Origin: Opitutia bacterium
GTDB taxonomy: Bacteria; Verrucomicrobiota; Verrucomicrobiia; Opitutales; Opitutaceae
NCBI GenBank assembly: GCA_016217595.1
Contig: JACRHS010000010.1
Coordinates: forward strand, 229,814 to 293,813
Direction: 5' to 3'
Length of the DNA: 64,000 bases
Shown here: positions 25,817 through 33,200 of the stretch, in pieces
Layout: the number at the start of each line of letters is the position of its first letter
How positions within the stretch are numbered: position 1 is the stretch's first letter
Notes under the pieces: generated by a model
What the model was told of the DNA's origin: nothing
Database searches by the model: none
The model's input: only the letters and a program-made list of their open reading frames with translations
Position numbers and translations under genes: made by a program

Positions 25817-25835
25817 TGTTACGTAATACGTAACA
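25817..25835. promoter_or_regulatory. 19-bp palindrome 1 (operator-like)
   Basis: TGTTACGTAATACGTAACA is a perfect palindrome around one central base. It lies 78 bp upstream of the ygiQ start and about 100 bp downstream of the diadenylate cyclase stop. A near-copy lies 47 bp away centre to centre. Confidence 0.55.
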
Positions 25836-25863
25836 TTCTCCTCTGGGCGGCTCCCGCGGGGTT

Positions 25864-25882
25864 TGTAACGTATTACGTTACA
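25864..25882. promoter_or_regulatory. 19-bp palindrome 2 (operator-like)
   Basis: TGTAACGTATTACGTTACA is also perfectly palindromic. Compared with the reverse complement of palindrome 1, it differs at one position and at the paired position, so symmetry is kept. This favours a dimeric repressor site pair, or an RNA/cruciform structure, over chance. Confidence 0.55.
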
Positions 25883-25936
25883 AGTGGGGATTGGGGTGGC
25901 GGAGGGCAGACCACCGCTTGCAACCCTGAGGCGCGG

Positions 25937-27295
25937 TCAGCCGGTGGCGCTCATGCGCTTTTCCGTGAGCGGCAGCATCACGCCGCGGCGGAATAGCGTC
26001 ACCTGTCCGGAGCTCGACGAAACAACGATGGAAAGACAGTTGGCGGCCACGCTGATGGCGGCGGCGGCAGCATGGCGCGCGCCCAGCCCGCTGGGCAGCG
26101 TGTGCTCGACGTCGGTCGCCTGAATGAGGCTGCCCGCCGAGGCCACTACGCCATCGCCGCGGATCACGAATGCCCCGTCGAGCGAGGAAAACTCCTTGAT
26201 GGTTTCGTCCATGAACGGATTGAGGATATTGCGATCCTCCTCCTTGTATCCGTAAAATGGGTTTAGCACGAGCGGCTTGGTGAGCTGGTCGACCTTGGCG
26301 ATGTCGCCTACGACGAAGAGGCAGCCGACAGGCCGGCCTTCGCGACCTTCGACGGCGAGCTCGATCGCCACGCCCAACACCCGCTCAAACACCTCGGGTG
26401 TCACGTCCGACGGCAGCAGGTCGTTCTGCCCCGTAAGCAGCGTCTGAAATTCCCGCTCCACGTCGACCACCACAAGCGTGTCGAACTGGTTGCTGCCGGT
26501 CATGCCGCCGATGCAGCAGATGCGGTCGGTAAACGCGATGATCCCGCGGGTAAGCGCCACAAGCAACGCGCTGCGCAGCTGGGCCAGCCGCTGCCGCGAG
26601 TAGGAGCGCACCTGGATGGATTCGACCTGGTCCTTGTTCTCGCCGTCGACCGGCGCCTCGATGACGTTGCGCGAGACGAGAATGGTTTTGAGCTTCGCCG
26701 AAAGCACCCCCGACTCGATGCCACCGACAAAAGTGTCGCCAAAAATCATGATGGCGCGACACGCCGCGCCACTGGCCACGCGCTCGGCCTCGCGAAACAT
26801 CAGGCGGTTGACGCGGTTTTGCAGCGCCTGCACCGGACGCACGCCACCGAAACCGCCGATGAGCCGCTCGTGCAATTGATCGAGATCGGCGGCGTTGATC
26901 AGATTGTCGACCAGCTCCCGTTCCTTCACCAGCCGGGCGATGGAGGCGAGCACCTGCAGGTAATCGCGGGCCTGTTCGCCGGCGATGAGCATGAGGATGA
27001 GGTGCACGCGTTCCTCGTCCTTGGCGCCGTCGTGCCGGATGCCGAGACGGCTGCGGCCGATGGCGAGCACGTAGCGCCGATTCATCTTCACGCGCACGTG
27101 CGGCAACGCCACACCGAGACCGAGGTAGGTGGTCATCGTGCTCTCGCGCGCGAGCAGGCCGCGCAACAGCGTTTCCGATTTCAGATCGGGAAACTTGGCC
27201 ACAGAGACCACCAGTAATTCCTGCAACGCCCCTTCCAGATCGAGACTGCGCAGATCGATGACGCGGCTGCGGGTGATGATTTGATCGAGCCGCAT
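25937..27295 (-). CDS. Diadenylate cyclase (DAC) with N-terminal PTS EIIA-like domain
   Basis: Probable c-di-AMP synthase, 452 residues, three parts. Residues ~1-150 resemble a PTS EIIA type-2 (mannitol/fructose, PtsN) domain with H66 in YLGLGVALPHVRV, the position of the phosphorylated His. Residues ~155-290 form an alpha/beta domain (CRAIMIFGDTFVGGIESG, TRGIIAFTDRICCIGG) that may resemble the pyruvate-kinase C-terminal-like domain of archaeal-type DACs. Residues ~300-445 are the DAC domain, with DGA (373-375, SLDGAFVIRGDG) and RHA (407-409, LGARHAAAAAISVA) where RHR is usual, then LSIVVSSSSGQVTLFRRG. No membrane segment. Found 20 bp downstream of nuoA. Confidence 0.78.
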   Translation of the reverse strand: MRLDQIITRSRVIDLRSLDLEGALQELLVVSVAKFPDLKSETLLRGLLARESTMTTYLGLGVALPHVRVKMNRRYVLAIGRSRLGIRHDGAKDEERVHLILMLIAGEQARDYLQVLASIARLVKERELVDNLINAADLDQLHERLIGGFGGVRPVQALQNRVNRLMFREAERVASGAACRAIMIFGDTFVGGIESGVLSAKLKTILVSRNVIEAPVDGENKDQVESIQVRSYSRQRLAQLRSALLVALTRGIIAFTDRICCIGGMTGSNQFDTLVVVDVEREFQTLLTGQNDLLPSDVTPEVFERVLGVAIELAVEGREGRPVGCLFVVGDIAKVDQLTKPLVLNPFYGYKEEDRNILNPFMDETIKEFSSLDGAFVIRGDGVVASAGSLIQATDVEHTLPSGLGARHAAAAAISVAANCLSIVVSSSSGQVTLFRRGVMLPLTEKRMSATG

Positions 27296-27315
27296 GGCGG
27301 GTGGTCAGCGAAGCG

Positions 27316-27690
27316 TCACTTCTCCCAGGCGAGCGCGCCCTTCTTCACCTCGTAGAACAGCCCGAGCGCCAGCACGCCGAGGAAGCACATCGCCGGCCAG
27401 AAGATGGCGATATGGTGCGCGAGAAACTCGCGATAGACAAAGACGAGCGGGAGCAGGAAAACCACTTCGATGTCGAAAATGATAAAGAGGAGTACGGTGA
27501 CGAAAAATTTCACCGTGAAGCGGGAGTGGACCACGCCCTCGGATTTGAGACCGCACTCGTACGGGGTGTCCTGCACGGCATTGCGGCGCGCGCGCTGGCC
27601 GAAGAAGTGACTGGCACCGATCACCACGGCGCCGATGATCGCAGCGAGCGCGATCTGGATCAGAAACGGCAGGTAGGCAGCGGAGGTCAT
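27316..27690 (-). CDS. nuoA: NADH-quinone oxidoreductase subunit A
   Basis: Membrane subunit of respiratory complex I, 124 residues with three transmembrane helices (residues ~8-28, ~62-82, ~92-114). Family signatures are YECGLKSEG (with the conserved Cys of the TMH1-2 loop) and FFVTVLLFIIFDIEVVFLLPLVFVY. The other nuo genes normally follow nuoA; here only the DAC gene follows on the same strand, so complex I genes are split in this genome. A copy of the 27-bp direct repeat lies about 30 bp upstream. Confidence 0.92.
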   Translation of the reverse strand: MTSAAYLPFLIQIALAAIIGAVVIGASHFFGQRARRNAVQDTPYECGLKSEGVVHSRFTVKFFVTVLLFIIFDIEVVFLLPLVFVYREFLAHHIAIFWPAMCFLGVLALGLFYEVKKGALAWEK

Positions 27691-27720
27691 CGGCGGTTAC
27701 TAGGTGCCAGCCCCCGCCCT

Positions 27721-27747
27721 GAGACAAGCGGTTTTTGCGGATTTTCC
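27721..27747 (+). repeat. 27-bp direct repeat, left copy
   Basis: GAGACAAGCGGTTTTTGCGG followed by ATTTTCC is identical to 31208-31234. The pair brackets the three-gene acyl-ligase operon. Confidence 0.8.
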
Positions 27748-27756
27748 CGGGTGTAA

Positions 27757-28986
27757 TCAGGCCACGGCAGACGCCACTGATCTCCGTGCAGCCGCGAGCG
27801 CCTGCTGCAGGGCAGCGAGATGTTGCCGCGCGGCGGAATGCGCGGGGTCGAGTCGCAACGCTTCGTTGAACATGGCGGAGGCTGCATCCGGAAAGCGGCG
27901 TTTCCAAAGCACAACCCCCAGTTCGTGACAAAGCGCAGCATTGGGCGAATGCCGGCTGAGGGCATACCGCAGCACGCGTTCCGCTTCCTGGAGATTGCCC
28001 CGGCTCGCATGCAGCACGCCGAGCATCAGCAGAAAATCGGCGTTAGAGGGGAACTTGTTCGCACCTTCCAGCAACAATCGAGCCGCCTCGTCTGGTTGTT
28101 TTCTCTGCATCGCCTGCCTGGCCTGCGCCAACCACAATTCGGGCGTATCAACACAGGGGATGGGCGTAAAAGCAGCGTAAGCCTGCAAGTATTCTTCCAG
28201 AGTGAAAAAAGCAGAATTATGCCGCCAGCGCAGGTCGGGCGCAGCCCAGGCGAGGCGGAAATGCGAAATGATCTGTGGATGCAACGGCACTTCTGTCCCG
28301 CCAAACACCACCGATCCGTCAGGCGGCTCCAACGCGGCGTCACTTGCCGGCCGCTCCAACAAGACGTCGATTAACGAACGCAACAAGAAGTACAGCGGCA
28401 GCAAAGTGGGGTGATTGACGGTGCCAAAGAGTTTGCGCCAGCGCATGGTGCGCTCAATGAACGGCGTGATGGCGATGTCGGATTGCTGGTCATTGAATCG
28501 CAGCTCAGCCAGCGACATTTCCGCAAAGCGGTCGAGATTCACGATGCTGTTCAGGTCGGTCTCGATATAACGTTTCGGTATGTCCGCCGGAGCCACGCCC
28601 TCGTCGAGCAGACGCAGCACCAAACGATCGCCGTAAGGGTAAGGACCGTAAGGAAACCCGGGTTCGGGTTTGTTACGTGGATCGTTCATGTGCAGCGGCC
28701 ACAGGTGTTTCAAGCAAAGCGTGGGGAAACGAATCTGCCGGCATTGCGCAGGCACAGCGCGCACCAGCTCTGGCGGCTGGCAACCGGCTGCTGTTTGCCA
28801 GATCAGACAGTCGCATGAGGCCAGGAAATCGGGCCGGCGGATGGGATGGTTGGCCGGGGTTTCTCCAAAGTTCGCCAGATAGATAATGTCAAATTGCGGC
28901 GCGATGCTCTCCAGCTTGCGAAGCTTGTCTGCGAGCCACACCCCCTGGCAATTGGCATACAAGAGGACGCGTTTCTTGGCAGACAT
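27757..28986 (-). CDS. WcbI-like putative acyl/acetyltransferase fused to TPR region
   Basis: 409 residues from the ATG at 28986. The N-terminal ~230 residues resemble the WcbI capsule-biosynthesis domain: RVLLYANCQGVWLADKL, DIIYLANFGE, CDCLIWQTAAGC, IRFPTLCLKHLWPLHMND. WcbI is proposed to acetylate capsule sugars and binds CoA. Residues ~285-400 carry TPR units (AARLLLEGANKFPSNADFLLMLGVLHASRGNLQEAERVL and following). No signal peptide. It is last in a run with an acyl carrier protein (14 bp away) and an acyl-AMP ligase, so transfer of an ACP-bound acyl group to a surface polymer or lipid is a reasonable guess. Confidence 0.7.
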   Translation of the reverse strand: MSAKKRVLLYANCQGVWLADKLRKLESIAPQFDIIYLANFGETPANHPIRRPDFLASCDCLIWQTAAGCQPPELVRAVPAQCRQIRFPTLCLKHLWPLHMNDPRNKPEPGFPYGPYPYGDRLVLRLLDEGVAPADIPKRYIETDLNSIVNLDRFAEMSLAELRFNDQQSDIAITPFIERTMRWRKLFGTVNHPTLLPLYFLLRSLIDVLLERPASDAALEPPDGSVVFGGTEVPLHPQIISHFRLAWAAPDLRWRHNSAFFTLEEYLQAYAAFTPIPCVDTPELWLAQARQAMQRKQPDEAARLLLEGANKFPSNADFLLMLGVLHASRGNLQEAERVLRYALSRHSPNAALCHELGVVLWKRRFPDAASAMFNEALRLDPAHSAARQHLAALQQALAAARRSVASAVA

Positions 28987-28999
28987 GGGGTGTGGCGGG

Positions 29000-29248
29000 T
29001 CAGGCGGAATGGCGGAGTTCGGCAATGAGGTCGGCCAGTTCGCCGACGTTGCGCAGATTCAGCACGCGCTCCAACGGCAGGCGCAGGCCAAAGTGATCCT
29101 CGATTTGCATGAGGATCGTGGTATGCGTGAGTGAATCCCAGCCACGCACGTCGAGCGCACGCGTCGCGCGGTTGATAGGTACAGGACCGCAATGCGCCAC
29201 CTCGATGATGATGCGAGTCAACTGCGGAAGAATTTCTTCGGAGGTCAT
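29000..29248 (-). CDS. Acyl carrier protein
   Basis: An 82-residue four-helix carrier protein. S39 in RGWDSLTHTTILMQIEDHFGL is the phosphopantetheine attachment site. The sequence is unlike primary-metabolism AcpP (no DSLD/TVEL), so it is a dedicated carrier. It lies 15 bp after the fatty-acyl-AMP ligase-like gene and 14 bp before the WcbI-like gene, which argues that the ligase loads it and the WcbI-like protein unloads it. Confidence 0.88.
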   Translation of the reverse strand: MTSEEILPQLTRIIIEVAHCGPVPINRATRALDVRGWDSLTHTTILMQIEDHFGLRLPLERVLNLRNVGELADLIAELRHSA

Positions 29249-29263
29249 GAAAGCAGAATCGGG

Positions 29264-31039
29264 TTAACTGCGCGCCAGATCGGCGAGGCATTGGTATTTA
29301 CGCAGGTTTTCGGAGCGGCTGATTTTTCCGCTCGTCGTTTTGACCAGCCAGCCGGGCGGAGCCACATGCACGTCGAAAACAAGCAGACCGGTTTGATCGA
29401 GCACGGTTTGCTTGATCCGTGAAGCCAGAGTCGCGTCCTCTAACTGGTCGCCACTTTCAGCAATGATCACCACCTCTTCGCTACCAGCTTCGGGACGAAA
29501 CCAACCCACTGCCACATTGCGGCCCGGATGCACTCCGGGCACCTGATTCACGAGATACTCCAGCTCATGGGCGTAGTAGTTGCGGCCATGCACAATGATT
29601 AGATCGTGCTTCCGTCCTGTCACAAACAGCTCGCCCGCGTGCAGGAAACCAAGGTCACCGGTGTAATACCAACCATGCCGCAGTTTCCGGCGAGTCTCTT
29701 CTTCAAGCTTATAGTAACCGGCGAACAGGCAATCGCCGCTGATAGCGATTTCACCCACCCGCCCTTCCGGGAGTCGCTGTCCGGTGTTGTCAACGATAGC
29801 GATGTCCAACCCTGAGATGGGCCGGCCGGTCGAGAGAATAGATACGGTTTCCCCAGTTGTCACTGAGCACACCGCGCCCTGCGTCCGTAACGCCGCTGCA
29901 TCCACCGTCATCGTTCTTGGCATGACTCCGAGGTCGGTCTGCGTCACCGCAAACACTGTTTCCGCCATGGCGTAGCAGACCTGTAACTGCTCCGCACATA
30001 CTCCGGCGCGGGCAAAAGTGTGCGCAAATATGCGAAAGGTCTCCGCACGGCACGGCTCTGAACAATCGATCCAAGCGCGCATCGACCGCAGATCCAACTG
30101 CGGCGTTGAGCGCACCGTACGGCAAAGGTGATGAAATGCGAAATTGGGCAGCCAACATAGAGTGCCACGATACTGCCGGATTGCCTCGAAGAGCATGCCC
30201 GGCCGAGCCACCCACTCAAATGGATCCAACATCACCACGGGCACGCCAGTCAGCAGTGGCAACAGGAAGCACGCGATCAGGCCCATGTCATGATACAGTG
30301 GCAGCCAGGAGACAATGCAGTCCTCCTGCGTGATCTGCAGCTTGGTGGCATAACTCCGCACTTGCCGCAACACGGCGGCGTGGGTCAAAGCCACGCCTTT
30401 TTTCAATCCCGTGGTTCCAGAACTATGCTGCAAAAAAGCCACCGCTTCGGCGGACGGGTCCGCATCTACCACAAAAGCACATTGGCTGACCAAGGCTTGC
30501 TCCACGGTGAGCAGATGCAGCGGTTGATCGGGCGCATGCTCGCGCACCGCCGCGATGTTGCTTTCGTACGTCAACAGCGCGCCTGTTCCAATGCGCGCAA
30601 ACAACTGCCGATGCGATCGCCAATAGAGTGCCGGCTCCTGCTTGCTCGTCGGAAAAGGCATGAACGACGGAATCGCCCCCGCCAGCATCGCGCCCAGAAA
30701 TGCATGCAGTAAATCCGGGGAATGGCGGAGGATGATCAATACTACCTCGCCCGGCTGCACGCCTTGGGCGCGGAAAAAGCGCGCGTACTTTTCCGCTTCC
30801 TGCCGCAACGCGCCGCGACGAATCACCTGCACTGCGCCAGATTGCCAGAAATAGCAGAAGACCTCTTTCGCTCGCTCTTCAGTTACCCGCAAAAAGGTCA
30901 CGATCGTCTCGGATGTCTCCACGACCCCACAGTCCTCCTCTGCCAACGCGCGTCGGAAGAAGCGACTTTCCGTTGGGACAAAAGACAACGCATGGCCCTT
31001 GCGAGCCATACGGGTGGTGGCTGGTGAGGACACACCCAT
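29264..31039 (-). CDS. Fatty acyl-AMP ligase / AMP-dependent synthetase
   Basis: ANL-superfamily adenylating enzyme, 591 residues. Motifs: FLQHSSGTTGLKKGVALTH (A3, near residue 203), VSWLPLYHDMGLIACFLLPLLTGVP (A4 of the FAAL type), CYAMAETVFAVTQTD, GYYKLEEETRRKLRHGWYYTGDLGFLHAGELFVTGRKHDLIIVHGRNYYAHELE (A7-A8) and a C-terminal lysine in KTTSGKISRSENLRKY. The LPLYHDMGL and NYYAHELE forms fit fatty-acyl-AMP ligases, which load acyl groups on ACPs rather than CoA. First gene of the ligase-ACP-WcbI operon; the leader is AT-rich with a perfect hairpin. Confidence 0.88.
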   Translation of the reverse strand: MGVSSPATTRMARKGHALSFVPTESRFFRRALAEEDCGVVETSETIVTFLRVTEERAKEVFCYFWQSGAVQVIRRGALRQEAEKYARFFRAQGVQPGEVVLIILRHSPDLLHAFLGAMLAGAIPSFMPFPTSKQEPALYWRSHRQLFARIGTGALLTYESNIAAVREHAPDQPLHLLTVEQALVSQCAFVVDADPSAEAVAFLQHSSGTTGLKKGVALTHAAVLRQVRSYATKLQITQEDCIVSWLPLYHDMGLIACFLLPLLTGVPVVMLDPFEWVARPGMLFEAIRQYRGTLCWLPNFAFHHLCRTVRSTPQLDLRSMRAWIDCSEPCRAETFRIFAHTFARAGVCAEQLQVCYAMAETVFAVTQTDLGVMPRTMTVDAAALRTQGAVCSVTTGETVSILSTGRPISGLDIAIVDNTGQRLPEGRVGEIAISGDCLFAGYYKLEEETRRKLRHGWYYTGDLGFLHAGELFVTGRKHDLIIVHGRNYYAHELEYLVNQVPGVHPGRNVAVGWFRPEAGSEEVVIIAESGDQLEDATLASRIKQTVLDQTGLLVFDVHVAPPGWLVKTTSGKISRSENLRKYQCLADLARS

Positions 31040-31078
31040 CGCTTTTTAATAAAGCAATCTCAGTGCCGTCACACCTAT

Positions 31079-31112
31079 ATAAGTTATTATTTATTTATAA
31101 TTAATAACTTAT
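31079..31112 (-). promoter_or_regulatory. AT-rich perfect inverted repeat in the leader of the acyl-ligase operon
   Basis: ATAAGTTATTA (31079-31089) and TAATAACTTAT (31102-31112) are perfect 11-bp arms around an all-A/T 12-base spacer. It lies 40 bp upstream of the ligase start, where promoter or operator elements would be. Confidence 0.45.
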
Positions 31113-31207
31113 GCAATTTATATATCCACCCATACAGACAGACATATCGCAGAAAAATCAGTGCGATCAGCACCGGCAATATCTGCCGCAATAAAAAGCC
31201 ACCGACG

Positions 31208-31234
31208 GAGACAAGCGGTTTTTGCGGATTTTCC
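31208..31234 (+). repeat. 27-bp direct repeat, right copy
   Basis: Identical over 27 bp to 27721-27747 and in the same orientation, 3.49 kb away. The bases on either side differ between copies. Confidence 0.8.
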
Positions 31235-31246
31235 GGACACGCTCGC

Positions 31247-31666
31247 TCAGCATCCGGCCGGCAGCAGCAGGCGCTGGATCTCACTCATGATTTCTTTCGG
31301 ATAAACCGGTTTTTGTACGAAGCCAACGGGACCGGCCTCGGCGGTTCGCTCCTGTCGCAGTCGTTTCCCCACCATTTCGGTCGAGATGATAATCACCGGC
31401 AAGTGCGCCCACGCCGAGCTGGCGCGCAGGGTGCGGATAAACTCCGGACCACCCATCTCGGGCATGATGAGATCGAGCACGATCAGTTCGAAAGCCTGCC
31501 GCTGCAATAATTCCAACGCCTCACGGCCGTTGCGCGCCGAGCTGCACTCGAAGCCCGCGCTCTTCAGCACCTTGTTGTGGTAGAAACGCACGCTGGAAAA
31601 ATCGTCCACTATCAAGGCAGCCTTGGTTTGCGCGGGCAGCGCAGGAACGGGAGAACGTGTGATCAT
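31247..31666 (-). CDS. CheY-like single-domain response regulator
   Basis: 139 residues from the ATG at 31666. Receiver-domain residues are present: acidic pair D21-D22 (LIVDDFSS), phosphoacceptor D65 (LIVLDLIMPEMGG), Ser/Thr in VIIISTEM, and Lys in GFVQKPVYP. There is no output domain, so it acts like CheY by protein contact. No kinase gene adjoins it; the two histidine kinases in this window lie 15 kb or more away. Confidence 0.88.
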   Translation of the reverse strand: MITRSPVPALPAQTKAALIVDDFSSVRFYHNKVLKSAGFECSSARNGREALELLQRQAFELIVLDLIMPEMGGPEFIRTLRASSAWAHLPVIIISTEMVGKRLRQERTAEAGPVGFVQKPVYPKEIMSEIQRLLLPAGC

Positions 31667-31940
31667 GCAATCGGAAGTAGTTACCGCAGTATATGGGTTC
31701 TGTTGCCGCCGCAAACGACCAGACTGAGAGTTGCTTGGCGGATTCTACTTATCGGCGCAGTCGCCGATCGCTTGAAACTCCAACTAAACCGAGCACCACT
31801 GCCCCACGGTACCGCGCAATATATCAGCCACAAATTTCATGGTTCGTAACCATGCCTTCATGGTAATGTGCCGAAGCTTGCTGGCCATGCCTGCACCAAA
31901 TCTGGCCGACGGCAGGCCTTCTCCCATCAGCCGCCCCTTT

Positions 31941-33191
31941 ATGAAATCGTTGCTCCGCTCGCTTACCGCGCTCTCGACGCTGCTCTCGCTCGCCCCAGCT
32001 TTCGCGGCTCAAACAGCGACGCCATACGACGGTCTCAATTCTCATCTCGGCAATCTCTACCGCCTGTCGGATGCACAATCGCGCTCCATCAGTCCGGAGA
32101 ACTTCACCGGCGAAAAGGGCCGTGGTGGCATGGCCACCGAGGGCGCCGGCAAGAACGCCGCCCGCGATCTCGGCCAGGGCTGGAAAGTCTCGCCCTGCGT
32201 TTACATTGCCGCCGGCACCACGTTCGACCTGGCCGACATCGTCGGCCCGGGCTGTATCCAACAAATTTGGATGACTCCCACCGGCAACTGGCGCTACTCG
32301 ATCCTGCGCTTTTATTGGGACGACGAAACCACCCCCTCCATCGAGTGCCCGGTGGGCGATTTCTTCGCCTGCGGCTGGGGGCAGTACGCGCAAGTGAACT
32401 CGCTCGCCGTCGGCGTCAACCCCGGCTCGGCCTTCAACTGCTATTGGCAAATGCCCTTCCGCCGCCGCGCCCGGATCACTTTGGAAAACATCGGGCCGAA
32501 AGAAATGCGGCTCTATTACCAGATCAATTACACGCTCACCGCCGTGCCAGCCGATGCCGCTTATTTCCACGCCCAGTTCCGTCGCGTGAATCCACTGCCG
32601 GAGAAAGCGGTTTACACCTTGCTCGATGGCGTGACCGGCCGCGGTCACTACGTCGGCACCTACATGGCCTGGGAGGCGCGCAGTCCCGGCTGGTGGGGTG
32701 AGGGCGAAATCAAATTCTACCTCGATGGCGATCGCGATTGGCCGACGATCTGTGGCACCGGCACCGAGGATTATTTTTGCGGCTCCTACAATTTCGAGAC
32801 GCGTTCCACCGTGGAAAACCGCACGGTGAAAAAATACCAGGTTTTCAGCGGTCCCTACGCCGGCCTCGCGCAGGTGTTGCCACCCGACACGGCATATATT
32901 CCGCCGCAACGGTTCAGTCTTTACCGCTGGCACATCGTCGATCCGATCCGTTTTGAGAAGGATCTGCGGGTGACCATGCAGGCGCTCGGCTGGAAAAAAG
33001 ACCGCACCTATCTCCCGCTGCAGGATGACATCGCCTCGGTGGCCTATTGGTACCAGACCGAGCCGCACGCTGCCTTCCCGGCGCTCCCTGGTCGGGCGGA
33101 ATTGGAAATCAAACCGCTCGCGCCGCCAACACCTGCTCCCACTCCCGCGCCAACAGGACAGACGCCTCCGCCGCCTGCGGCCGCCAAATAG
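31941..33191 (+). CDS. Secreted glycoside hydrolase, family GH172 (DUF2961)
   Basis: 416 residues from the ATG at 31941, which starts a signal peptide (MKSLLRSLTALSTLLSLAPAFA). The body matches DUF2961/GH172: FTGEKGRGGMATEG, IQQIWMTPTGNWRYSILRFYWDDETTPSIECPVGDFFA, PFRRRARITLENIG, MAWEARSPGWWGEGEIKFYLDGD and ICGTGTEDYFCGSYNF, with conserved acidic residues in the last two. Characterised members act on alpha-fructofuranosides or arabinofuranosides, including mycobacterial-type arabinan; the substrate here is unknown. A Pro/Thr-rich tail (PTPAPTPAPTGQTPPPP) ends the protein. The next gene starts 9 bp downstream. Confidence 0.85.
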   Translation: MKSLLRSLTALSTLLSLAPAFAAQTATPYDGLNSHLGNLYRLSDAQSRSISPENFTGEKGRGGMATEGAGKNAARDLGQGWKVSPCVYIAAGTTFDLADIVGPGCIQQIWMTPTGNWRYSILRFYWDDETTPSIECPVGDFFACGWGQYAQVNSLAVGVNPGSAFNCYWQMPFRRRARITLENIGPKEMRLYYQINYTLTAVPADAAYFHAQFRRVNPLPEKAVYTLLDGVTGRGHYVGTYMAWEARSPGWWGEGEIKFYLDGDRDWPTICGTGTEDYFCGSYNFETRSTVENRTVKKYQVFSGPYAGLAQVLPPDTAYIPPQRFSLYRWHIVDPIRFEKDLRVTMQALGWKKDRTYLPLQDDIASVAYWYQTEPHAAFPALPGRAELEIKPLAPPTPAPTPAPTGQTPPPPAAAK

Positions 33192-33200
33192 AAACCAATT

